The translations under genes were made by a program, and so were the position numbers. Positions 8,857 to 16,903 of a stretch of 54,691 nucleotides of DNA are shown here, in pieces. The notes beneath the pieces were generated by a model that was not told the DNA's origin, searched no databases, and saw nothing but the letters and a program-made list of their open reading frames with translations. Position 1 is the first letter of the stretch, and the number at the start of each line of letters is the position of its first letter. The stretch is from Candidatus Bathyarchaeota archaeon. Its GTDB lineage: Archaea; Thermoproteota; Bathyarchaeia; Bathyarchaeales; Bathycorpusculaceae. The stretch lies in the NCBI GenBank assembly GCA_029907545.1, contig JARYLR010000008.1, positions 1-54,691 on the forward strand, written 5' to 3'.

Positions 8857-10809
8857 ATGAAAAAGACAAACACCATTCTACTAGCAGTAACTCTAGCACT
8901 ATCAGCAATACTGCTGCCATCACTCACCCTAATAAACGTCTCCTACGCACTTCCAGGTCCAAGAATCTATCTAACCCCCTCAGACAACACCTTCTACACG
9001 AACGAAACAAGCGTCGGCTACCGCTTTAACGTAACTGTTTCAGTGGAAAACACAACAGACCTAGATGTAGCTGGTGCACAAATCTACATGGAGTTCAACG
9101 ACAGCATAGTCAACGTGACCCGATGGTTTGTTCCAGCCGCGGATCCAGACTTCTTCATGCCATCTCCCTATGCAGCCCTGCCGACACCTCCGGATGCAGG
9201 ATACATACATCTTCCATCAGGATTGGGCTGCATCAAAATCGCTGTCTCTAAGGGCGGTTTGCCGCCTGTGGCTCCTTGGGGTCACGATGGAAAAATCGCG
9301 ATCATCGAGTTCGTGATCAAAGCTGCACCGACAAGTGGGGCATTCAATTGCGCCCTGCATATAGACACGATTGACACGTTCCTCCTTGATCCTCTCGCTA
9401 GTGAGATTCCTAACGTAACCAAGGAGGACGGCACATACACCTACACTTACGTTGCCATTCCAGTGACCGGACACATATGGCTCGAAACTGTGCCAAGTTC
9501 ATACACTGCAGACAGGATGAGACCTTTCAACATCACCGTGATGATCTATAACGTGTCAGCAAGCGATGGGCTTATTGGCGTGCAGTTTGAACTTCGGTAT
9601 AACTCAACCTATCTAGAGCCGATTGCCATCTATCAAGGCACTTTCTTGAACAACTCTGCGTGGGCACAACATGGCACTATTGCAACATTCTATCATGAAG
9701 AGGACAGAACAGTCTACGGCGAAATGATTCTGCCCAACGGCACAGGCGAATGGAACCCGCCGTTCCCAGAAGGAAACGGAACAATGGCAATAGTAACCTT
9801 CCTGCCGCAGCTACATGAATCAATACCGCCTAGCTGGGCTTTCGACATTAATTTAACTCCACTATTCGGACAGTACCTACTTGACCACACCGGCGAGTAC
9901 ATGCCATATCAGCCTGAAGTAGACTGCAGCTACGCGTTTGACCCGTTGCCTTTGCCAACGGTCTCCATAGAACCCAGCCTATACACGGCGGCGCAAGTTG
10001 GAGAAGAGTTCACAATTGACGTGGAAATCAATGACTTGGATGCTGGATGGCAATTCGTCTACGCTGAATTCAAGCTAATGTACGGCGAGAACGTGCTTGA
10101 AGTCTTGGATGTAACTGAAGGAAGTTTCTTAGAAGGCTTCGGAACAACGACATTCAATTACGAGCTTGGCGCTGGATACGTGAAGGTAAACATCACGTTG
10201 ACGCCGACAGCGGAATATCCATCAGGCGGTGGCATACTTGCAAGCATACTCTTCAACGTGACAAAGACTCCTGGAAGATGTCCATTGACTCTTGACGACA
10301 CGGTGCTGCTGGATCCCGAGGACTATGCTGTTCTCCACGACGTCAGCCACGGATACTACAGGCTTCACGAAGTGCTCATTCACCCGATTGTGTGGGGTAC
10401 GGTGACTTATAACGTAGTAACCGTAAGCAACGCTTCAATAACCCCTGTGCCGATGCTGTTCACTCAAACACACCGAATGCTTAACTTCAACGTAACAGAC
10501 GAAGACGGAATGGTAGGCTTTGTCGACGTCACGATACCCAACGTCCTGCTTAATGCGGGATCTGACGAATGGCTGTTGATCGTCGGCGGAAGCCCAGTTA
10601 CACCAACCGTCACCGGAAACCTGACTCACACAACGCTGTCCTTCTATGTTAGCCTAAGCACGAAGAGTGTGTACCTCTTTGGCACTGGAGTGATTCCAGA
10701 GTTTCCGCTGAATGCGCTGCTCTTGGTCTTCTTTGCGTTGACTTTGGCTGGCTTTGCTGCTGTGAAACTTGCTAGGAAGAATGAGCTAGTAGCCCTTCTG
10801 AAACAATAA
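8857..10809 (+). CDS. Membrane-anchored triple-cohesin scaffold with PEFP-type C-terminus
   Basis: 650 aa, ATG preceded by GGAGTAGGTGG. Signal peptide ~1-32. Cohesin-like domains at ~34-200 (cluster motifs FFMPSP, KGGLPPVAPWGH), ~207-365 and ~367-512; then a beta domain ~515-610. The end is VIPEFPLNALLLVFFALTLA followed by a basic tail (KLARKN). A PEF motif just before a hydrophobic helix and basic residues resembles archaeal sorting tails (PEF-CTERM type) but is also common as a plain anchor, so processing by an archaeosortase is only a possibility. Cohesin 2 shares a 30-base identical stretch (9718-9747) with cohesin 3 of the 792-aa protein. Likely the main surface scaffold of the locus. 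Confidence 0.8.
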   Translation: MKKTNTILLAVTLALSAILLPSLTLINVSYALPGPRIYLTPSDNTFYTNETSVGYRFNVTVSVENTTDLDVAGAQIYMEFNDSIVNVTRWFVPAADPDFFMPSPYAALPTPPDAGYIHLPSGLGCIKIAVSKGGLPPVAPWGHDGKIAIIEFVIKAAPTSGAFNCALHIDTIDTFLLDPLASEIPNVTKEDGTYTYTYVAIPVTGHIWLETVPSSYTADRMRPFNITVMIYNVSASDGLIGVQFELRYNSTYLEPIAIYQGTFLNNSAWAQHGTIATFYHEEDRTVYGEMILPNGTGEWNPPFPEGNGTMAIVTFLPQLHESIPPSWAFDINLTPLFGQYLLDHTGEYMPYQPEVDCSYAFDPLPLPTVSIEPSLYTAAQVGEEFTIDVEINDLDAGWQFVYAEFKLMYGENVLEVLDVTEGSFLEGFGTTTFNYELGAGYVKVNITLTPTAEYPSGGGILASILFNVTKTPGRCPLTLDDTVLLDPEDYAVLHDVSHGYYRLHEVLIHPIVWGTVTYNVVTVSNASITPVPMLFTQTHRMLNFNVTDEDGMVGFVDVTIPNVLLNAGSDEWLLIVGGSPVTPTVTGNLTHTTLSFYVSLSTKSVYLFGTGVIPEFPLNALLLVFFALTLAGFAAVKLARKNELVALLKQ

Positions 10810-10810
10810 A

Positions 10811-10829
10811 TTCTCCCCTCTTTTCTTTA
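10811..10829 (+). terminator. T-run terminator after triple-cohesin anchor gene
   Basis: TTCTCCCCTCTTTTCTTTATTG right after the stop. The remaining bases to 11020 hold no recognisable gene. Confidence 0.5.
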
Positions 10830-11020
10830 TTGAGCGGGAAACCTGTTTCTTAGCGGAAATTATGATCGAGGCTGTTCTAGAAGTAGCCTAAACTACGCGT
10901 CTTCGGCTTATTCGAACCGAAATCCAAAGTCTTTCCGTTCAGTCAGTATTGTTTGATCTGCTACTACGTAAACATTGTATCATTCAAAACTTCTTAAGCA
11001 AACTATAGAAGATAGTTCCA

Positions 11021-11033
11021 AAATGCTTAAATG
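11021..11033 (+). promoter_or_regulatory. Putative TATA box of the giant repeat protein gene
   Basis: AAATGCTTAAATG, ~45 bases before ATG 11075, nearly the same as the element at 703-714. RBS GAGGGAGAAGGG follows. Confidence 0.45.
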
Positions 11034-11074
11034 AGTAGCAGACGCAAAATACTAGTGCTGAGGGAGAAGGGAAT

Positions 11075-14000
11075 ATGCGGATGCGTCTTCCAATGTTAGT
11101 ACTGTTTGTGCTTTTTCTCATAATTTTGCCGCTTGCCGCCACCCAGATCAAAAGAAGCGCATACGCCAACCAAGTACCTCTCGCCTCCTTCACATATTCA
11201 CCAAACAATCCTGCACCCGGAGAAACAATAATCTTTGATGCGTCAGCCAGCTACGATCCAGACGGCTGGATAACCCTGTACCGCTGGGACTTCGGAGACG
11301 GCAATGTCACGTCCATGGCAACTTCAACGATAACACATTGCTATCCACTTGACGGAAACTACACAGTAGAGCTCACGGTCACCGACAACAGTGGAGCAAC
11401 AGGAACCGCGGCAGCCGTGATAGAAGTAAGCACAGAAGTCTACTTTAGAGTGTGCTTCTACGGCACAACGATTCCTATGGCGGATGTAGAGGTAACAATG
11501 TACTATAGCACAGGGACTTCTTGGGTTAAAGCTCCAGTCGGATGCGACAAGCTTGAGCTAAGATATGATAAGATGACACAGCCCAATCTTGCAAGTACAC
11601 CTGCAGAGAAATACAGAAACCCGGGCACGACAGCATCCATCCTTCGACAGAATGCAAGCAACATTGGCTTTGATATTCATCCTTCTTGGTGGAAAGTTTA
11701 CTTTAAATTCAAATACGGCGACATCGTAGCTTACTGGCCAAACCACACGACACGAGTATACACTTATAACAATGGTGTTGTTGAGGCGCATGATTATTCG
11801 TCCTCTGCTGGCGCGTATTGGGACCCCACCGCGGGAACCTACGTGATAAGGGCAAAGAACATTCCCAAAAATGGTGTAAGTCCGTGTCAGAACCATCCCA
11901 TAATCGTAGGCATATTCTGTCCGCCGCCAACGCCAAAATACTATCTGACAGTCAGAACCGACCCGCTGGGAATAACCACGATTCCGGGTCAAGGCTTCTA
12001 CGCGTCTGGGACAAATGTGACTTTGACGGCGCCTCAGTATGTTAGTGTTTCTTCTGACACGCGTTACAGTTTCACCTATTGGGATGTTGACGGAGTCTCC
12101 AAAGGTGCAGGTGTCAACCCGATATCTGTGCTGATGAACGCTAACCACACTGCTACAGCACATTATGTTCTGCAGTACCGCGTGAGTTTTGCTCAGACAG
12201 CACTTTCTTCCGACGCAACCGGAACGGTCGTGACCGTTGATGGCTCACCTAAAGCCTACGGAGACCTTCCATACACGAAATGGGTTAACTGCGGCACATC
12301 AGTCACCTACTCTTACAGCTCAACGGTTTCCAGCACCGTTTCAGACAAGAGATACCGGCTAGACAGCGTAACCGGCCCTGCCTCGCCTATTACTGTGACC
12401 GGTCCAGTATGCGTCACAGGCGCCTATGTTACACAGTATCAGGTCACTTTTGCCCAGACCAATCTAGACTCCACGGCAACAGGAGCAGTTGTCACAGTCA
12501 ACGGTATTCCCAAAACGTATGCTGATCTGCCCTACAGCTTCTGGGCTGACAGCGGATCATCGGTCACTTACTCTTACAGTTCCACGGTTTCCAGCACTTC
12601 TCCAGACACGAGGTTCACACTTGTCGCTGTCCACTCGCCGCCATCACCTTTCATTGTCAGCGAACCTGTTACAATCACAGGTGAATACTGCAAGCAGTAC
12701 AAGGTGACTTTTACCCAAACAGGCTTAGATGCGACTGCCACAGGAACAGTAGTCACCGTGAACGGTAGCGCAAAGATGTATACTGATCTGCCTTTCACCT
12801 TGTGGGTTAAAAGCGGCTCATCTATCACATACAGCTATAATGACCCCGTGTTGAGCACGGTTACCGGCAAAAGATTCAAGCTTACCGGCGTTACCGGTCC
12901 TTCTTCACCGATCACCGTGACCTCGCCGGTGACGGTTACAGGAAACTACAAGGCACAATACTATATCACTTTTGGCCAGACCGGCGTCGGCTCAGACTTT
13001 ACAGGGACAGTTGTAACCGTCGACAGCGTTAATTACGGTGTTTCCGGTCTGCCTGTTTCGTTCTGGTGGGACGCTGGTTCCTCGCACCCGTTTGAGTTTT
13101 ACTCTCCACTGGTTGTCAACATCAGCAGACAGTACGACTGGAGCTCTACTACGGGCCTATCAACGTTGCAGAGCGGGACATTAACCGTAACCTCATCTGG
13201 AAGCGTGACTGGCAACTACGTTGTGCATGGCAAATACCAAGTGACCTTCGACCAGACCGGAGTTGGCGTAGACTTTGCTGGAACAGTTGTGGTAATCGAT
13301 GGAACGCCATACGGCGTAAGTAGTCTGCCTGTTTCGTTCTGGTGGGACAACGGCTCAACCCACAGCTTCGCTTTCGCTTCACCTCTCAACGTTGGCTCGG
13401 ACAAGCGGTATGTGTGGACAAGCACGGTTGGCTTGTCTACTTTGCAGAGTGGCTCACTCACGGTGTCTGCTTCAGGTAGCGTTACCGGCAACTATGAGAC
13501 GCAGTACTATCTTGTGTTGGCGACTAGTCCGCCAGGCGTGGCTTCTCCCTCAGGCTTCGGATGGTACGACGCCAACACCTACGCAACAATATCAACCCCA
13601 GCCTACGTAGACATAGTGCCGGGCGCGTCACGGTACCGGTTCAACGGCTGGACAACCCCTGACATGAGCGAGATAACCGACCCCACAAGGACGCCGACGA
13701 CGGTGCTTATGGATAAAGGCAAGACTGTTACTGCCAACTATGTGGTCCAGTACAAGATCACGTTTGACCAGACAGGCGTAGGCTCCGACTACACTGGTAC
13801 AATAGTGACGATTGACGGAACGCCCTACTTCTACAGCGGTTTGCCGATCTCTTTCTGGTGGGACAAAGATTCAGTCCATAGCTTCGCATTCAGCTCGCCT
13901 CTAGTTGTGACGCCTGATGCCAAGCAGTACCTTTGGACAAGCACTACTGGTTTATCTACCTTGCAAAGTGGCTCTATAACTGTTACGACATATGGAAGCG

Positions 14001-14863
14001 TAGTAGGCAACTATGAGACGCAGTACTATCTGGTTGTTAACTCGCTCTATGGCTCACCGACACCTCTCAGCAGATGGTTTGATGCAGGCTCAAGCATCAC
14101 GGCGTCAGTGACCTCTCCCGCAACAGGCCCTACGGGCACCAGATATCTCTGCACTGGCTGGACTGGAACCGGAAGCGTTCCATCCACGGGATCAGGCACA
14201 TCTGTCTCCTTCACGATAAACCAGCCGTCAAGCATCACATGGAACTGGAAGACGCAGTACTATCTAACCGTAAAAACCAACCCGCTGGGAATCACCACAA
14301 TCCCAGGCGAAGGCTGGTACGACGCATTCACCAGCGTAGCCTTAACTGCTCCAAACGTCAGCGGATACCAGTTCAAGTACTGGGATGTTGACGGCAACTC
14401 TCAGGGAAACGGAGTAAACCCGGTCACAGTTATAATCAATGGGCCTCGTACAGCAACAGCCAACTATGGTGCATACACACCTCTGTCCGTGTCAATATCG
14501 CCGCTTCTGGCATATGTTAATCCAGGCCACATCGTGCCATTCACGTCAACAGTCTCGGGCGGCACGTCTCCCTACAGCTACAAATGGTATATGAACGGCA
14601 ACCCGGTGTCAGGTGCAAACGCGTCGACATGGGCGTTCCAGCCTATGGCTGTTGGAACCTACTACGTGCAGTTAGTCGTTACCGACGCAAACAATAATAC
14701 CGCGCAGTCAGAGATAGCGAGAGTGATAGTAAGCGAGCCATCTGTCGGAGGCTACTCGATATCGCTGAGCAAGCCGTACTCGGTTCAAGCAGTATTCAGC
14801 TATGCAGCGCTCCTAGCAGTGCTTGCTATGGCGGTAAGCCTGATCCGAAGAAAGAGAAAATAG
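11075..14863 (+). CDS. Large surface adhesin-like protein: PKD domain, ~10 beta repeats, C-terminal anchor
   Basis: 1262 aa. Signal peptide ~1-31; PKD domain ~33-120 (RWDFGDG); an unassigned region ~125-285; then about ten repeats of ~75-85 aa between ~290 and ~1110. Most repeats follow QYxVTFxQTGxxxxxTGTVV, then a short strand, then LPxSFWW or LPxxxW; two flanking copies are of the InlB/bacterial-repeat type (YYLTVxTxPLGITTIPG). An Ig-like domain (~1120-1215, SPYSYKWYMNG) precedes a C-terminal helix (YAALLAVLAMAVSLI) and RRKRK tail. No cohesin or dockerin is present. Probably a membrane-anchored stalk or adhesin that displays its PKD end outward. Function is inferred from architecture only. 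Confidence 0.75.
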   Translation: MRMRLPMLVLFVLFLIILPLAATQIKRSAYANQVPLASFTYSPNNPAPGETIIFDASASYDPDGWITLYRWDFGDGNVTSMATSTITHCYPLDGNYTVELTVTDNSGATGTAAAVIEVSTEVYFRVCFYGTTIPMADVEVTMYYSTGTSWVKAPVGCDKLELRYDKMTQPNLASTPAEKYRNPGTTASILRQNASNIGFDIHPSWWKVYFKFKYGDIVAYWPNHTTRVYTYNNGVVEAHDYSSSAGAYWDPTAGTYVIRAKNIPKNGVSPCQNHPIIVGIFCPPPTPKYYLTVRTDPLGITTIPGQGFYASGTNVTLTAPQYVSVSSDTRYSFTYWDVDGVSKGAGVNPISVLMNANHTATAHYVLQYRVSFAQTALSSDATGTVVTVDGSPKAYGDLPYTKWVNCGTSVTYSYSSTVSSTVSDKRYRLDSVTGPASPITVTGPVCVTGAYVTQYQVTFAQTNLDSTATGAVVTVNGIPKTYADLPYSFWADSGSSVTYSYSSTVSSTSPDTRFTLVAVHSPPSPFIVSEPVTITGEYCKQYKVTFTQTGLDATATGTVVTVNGSAKMYTDLPFTLWVKSGSSITYSYNDPVLSTVTGKRFKLTGVTGPSSPITVTSPVTVTGNYKAQYYITFGQTGVGSDFTGTVVTVDSVNYGVSGLPVSFWWDAGSSHPFEFYSPLVVNISRQYDWSSTTGLSTLQSGTLTVTSSGSVTGNYVVHGKYQVTFDQTGVGVDFAGTVVVIDGTPYGVSSLPVSFWWDNGSTHSFAFASPLNVGSDKRYVWTSTVGLSTLQSGSLTVSASGSVTGNYETQYYLVLATSPPGVASPSGFGWYDANTYATISTPAYVDIVPGASRYRFNGWTTPDMSEITDPTRTPTTVLMDKGKTVTANYVVQYKITFDQTGVGSDYTGTIVTIDGTPYFYSGLPISFWWDKDSVHSFAFSSPLVVTPDAKQYLWTSTTGLSTLQSGSITVTTYGSVVGNYETQYYLVVNSLYGSPTPLSRWFDAGSSITASVTSPATGPTGTRYLCTGWTGTGSVPSTGSGTSVSFTINQPSSITWNWKTQYYLTVKTNPLGITTIPGEGWYDAFTSVALTAPNVSGYQFKYWDVDGNSQGNGVNPVTVIINGPRTATANYGAYTPLSVSISPLLAYVNPGHIVPFTSTVSGGTSPYSYKWYMNGNPVSGANASTWAFQPMAVGTYYVQLVVTDANNNTAQSEIARVIVSEPSVGGYSISLSKPYSVQAVFSYAALLAVLAMAVSLIRRKRK

Positions 14864-14887
14864 GCTCTCCGTTCTCTTTCTTGTTTG
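14864..14887 (+). terminator. Pyrimidine-rich terminator after repeat protein
   Basis: GGCTCTCCGTTCTCTTTCTTGTTTG after the stop; weaker than the others and only 25 bases before the next RBS, so read-through into the 14913 gene is possible. Confidence 0.35.
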
Positions 14888-14912
14888 TAGCTGCTCCTTC
14901 GGAGTGCAGGCA

Positions 14913-15854
14913 ATGAAAAGGAAAGAGCAAACAGCGTTTTTTATAGGTTTGTCAGAAAGAAAACTAGCGGTCATCGGAGTCTTTGCAGCCGCTTTAGTGG
15001 TTTCTGGAGTGGTGCTTTCCAGCTTTCTTTGGAGAGCACAGAAGCCAACGTTCTCCTTTAAGGCAGCAATCGTTGACCAGCTGGGCGGGAAAGACCAATT
15101 TCCAAATCCGGAGTTTAATGAGACAGGCAGCGTTGCCTCCATGCTGAGAGAAGCCGGCTTCAACGTAACCTACTACAGAAGCGAAAACGTAACTGTCAAC
15201 TTCTACAGGGAGCTGGCCAAGAAAAGCTATGGCATAATTCTCCTTCGAACCCATGCCGCGGTCAGAACAGACGAATCCCTCGTAGATCTGTTTACGTCCG
15301 AAAGGTTCAAAACAGGCATATACGAATACGAACGAAACAACAACCTGCTTACCGGAGCCTACTACAGCTGGAAACCGGGAATCTACTATTTCGCCGTCAC
15401 CTACAAGTTCATAGAGAACATTGAAGGCATCTTCCCCCAAAGCCTGATAATAGCTATGGGCTGCAACACGCTGAACGAGAACTGCACGGAAATGGCTGAA
15501 GCCTTCATTAGAAAAGGCGCTCAAGCATACTTGGGTTGGACAGGCTGGATTCAGCCTTCCCACATGGACAACGAAACAATTAAGCTGCTGCGCGGCTTTT
15601 TGGTTGAAGGCAAAACGCTAAACCAAGTTGTCACTACGGCTCTTCCTGACCCCGACGGAAGCAGAATAGACCTGTATCCTTCCGCAGCTGGAAATCTGAC
15701 GCTGGCAAAGCTGTCTGAGGAAAAAGCGTCTGTTAATGAGGGCTTGATTTGCAGTTTTGAAAAAGGTCTTCCTATAACGGGCTTTTTGAGTGCTCCAGTC
15801 TTCTGGAAACGGTTTCGCACAAATGATTGCGGAGATCATCCCCTGCCAGATTAA
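14913..15854 (+). CDS. Membrane-anchored clan CD (caspase/gingipain-like) cysteine peptidase candidate
   Basis: 313 aa from ATG 14913 (GGAGTG 8 bases upstream; a GTG at 14904 is inside that site). One N-terminal membrane helix (~17-40, AVIGVFAAALVVSGVVL) places the rest outside the cell. The body reads as an alpha/beta fold with the clan CD order: strand plus His (IILLRTHAAV, His ~114), strand plus Cys (LIIAMGCNTL, Cys ~184), then GAQAYLGWTGWI (~205), which matches the loop after the Cys in C25/CHAT-like proteins. Known families with this dyad cleave after Arg/Lys/Asp or join surface proteins (PorU). Location directly after the cohesin/dockerin cluster suggests processing of those proteins; this is inference. 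The 3' end overlaps the convergent gene by 83 bases. Confidence 0.6.
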   Translation: MKRKEQTAFFIGLSERKLAVIGVFAAALVVSGVVLSSFLWRAQKPTFSFKAAIVDQLGGKDQFPNPEFNETGSVASMLREAGFNVTYYRSENVTVNFYRELAKKSYGIILLRTHAAVRTDESLVDLFTSERFKTGIYEYERNNNLLTGAYYSWKPGIYYFAVTYKFIENIEGIFPQSLIIAMGCNTLNENCTEMAEAFIRKGAQAYLGWTGWIQPSHMDNETIKLLRGFLVEGKTLNQVVTTALPDPDGSRIDLYPSAAGNLTLAKLSEEKASVNEGLICSFEKGLPITGFLSAPVFWKRFRTNDCGDHPLPD

Positions 15855-16101
15855 GTCTCTTCAGCTTTCTAATCTCCTCAGCGATCTCAGTGTCCTGCAA
15901 AACCTCGGTCAACCACTTTTCAAAATCCCCGCGGTTCAGGTGAAACTCCAGAGACTTCACGTTTACTTCGCGGATCTTTTCCGCAAACTCGTTTAGAGAT
16001 GAAGCATTTACTCCTGTATAGTTTCCGATTGAGGTGAAAAAGTAAAATGCTTTTTCGCGGGGTAAGACAGCAAAAATGTCTGGTGCGATGTTTGGATTCA
16101 C
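15772..16101 (-). CDS. Small DUF5752-like protein
   Basis: 109 aa, GTG start overlapping the stop of the upstream regulator gene (GTGA), so translationally coupled. The pattern FYFFTSIGNYTGVNASSLNEF ... VNVKSLEFHLNRGDFEKWL is what I remember for the DUF5752 family, whose function is unknown to me. Predicted soluble, mostly helical in the second half. The 3' end overlaps the convergent clan CD gene by 83 bases, unusual for this window. Being co-expressed with an Lrp-family regulator, it may be an accessory to that regulator or a regulated product. Confidence 0.6.
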   Translation of the reverse strand: MNPNIAPDIFAVLPREKAFYFFTSIGNYTGVNASSLNEFAEKIREVNVKSLEFHLNRGDFEKWLTEVLQDTEIAEEIRKLKRLNLAGDDLRNHLCETVSRRLEHSKSPL

Positions 16102-16637
16102 GTGCCTTTCCCTCTGTTTATATTACGTGCTCTTTTTATAAATGTTAACTTGTCCGCTATAGCGCCTATTGAAGGTTGAGTTTCCTTGAATTTTTTCGTA
16201 ACTATTGATGTTCTTATTCTGAGCACTCCCTCTAACGGTGCAACAGAATTAGCTATAAGGGCATGCAAGCTTTCTTGATCTTCAGCTATGACCTTTGCAA
16301 TTATTAGTAGCTCTTCTGAAAGAGAAGTGTAAATTTCAATGATCTGAGGAAGCTTTCCCAGTTGCTCTGCTACTTTTTCGCTTTCCTTTGGGTCGGTGTA
16401 GATCGTCATCATTGCCATAAGCTTTTTTGTGCCCATTCTTTCAAGGTCAACTTTCACGGTGTATTGTGCTATGATTCCGTTGGCTTCCATCTTTTTTATT
16501 CTTTCAAATATGGTGGAGTGAGCTAAGCCGAGACGTTTTCCGATGTCGCTGTAGGCAAGTCGAGCGTTTTCCTGAAGTATTTCCAAGATTTTTAAGTCAG
16601 TAGCATCCAAAGTCGTTTCGCCGTTTCTGTGTTTCAT
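16098..16637 (-). CDS. Lrp/AsnC family transcriptional regulator
   Basis: 179 aa. N-terminal helix-turn-helix (~10-58: LDATDLKILEILQENARLAY ... GLAHSTIFERIKKMEANGII) and a C-terminal RAM/ligand-binding alpha-beta domain (~70-150), as in feast/famine regulators that sense amino acids and bind DNA as dimers or octamers. Length is slightly above the usual ~150 aa because of a basic tail (FIKRARNINRGKGT). Downstream gene overlaps by four bases. The upstream region holds a pair of ~23-base direct repeats (16747-16830), possible binding sites for this protein. Confidence 0.85.
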   Translation of the reverse strand: MKHRNGETTLDATDLKILEILQENARLAYSDIGKRLGLAHSTIFERIKKMEANGIIAQYTVKVDLERMGTKKLMAMMTIYTDPKESEKVAEQLGKLPQIIEIYTSLSEELLIIAKVIAEDQESLHALIANSVAPLEGVLRIRTSIVTKKFKETQPSIGAIADKLTFIKRARNINRGKGT

Positions 16638-16746
16638 GGTCTCAGTGCTTCTCTTTTACTATGACGATTCTCTGTATTCAGATTTATCATTTATTGTTCA
16701 CGCAGATGTTCGCTGCAATTGTTTTCTATGTAAACGCGCTGCTCAC

Positions 16747-16830
16747 TGAATATTTGTCGGAAAAACTAAAATTTGCCTACAAAAAGTCAACTACTAAGGT
16801 GATGCATGAACATTTTTGCGGAAAAACTAA
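16747..16830. repeat. Pair of ~23-base direct repeats in a divergent intergenic region
   Basis: Copy 1 at 16747-16769 and copy 2 at 16807-16830 both read TGAAyATTT...CGGAAAAACTAA, with the last 12 bases identical. They lie between the Lrp gene and the 16904 gene, about 60 bases apart centre to centre. Likely operator sites; no protein is assigned. Confidence 0.55.
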
Positions 16831-16903
16831 CAAATAAGTTTAAATCTGCGTCTTACCTATAGAATATTGTTCTAGAAGATAATACTATGAGGGAAGCTAC
16901 AAA

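Noticed and set aside
11558-12163. 201-aa minus-strand ORF
   Set aside because: Antisense to the large repeat protein and without recognisable features.
1-15854. Cellulosome-type polysaccharide degradation cluster
   Set aside because: No glycoside hydrolase, esterase or carbohydrate-binding catalytic module was found in any protein of the cluster; only PKD, CARDB and repeat domains.
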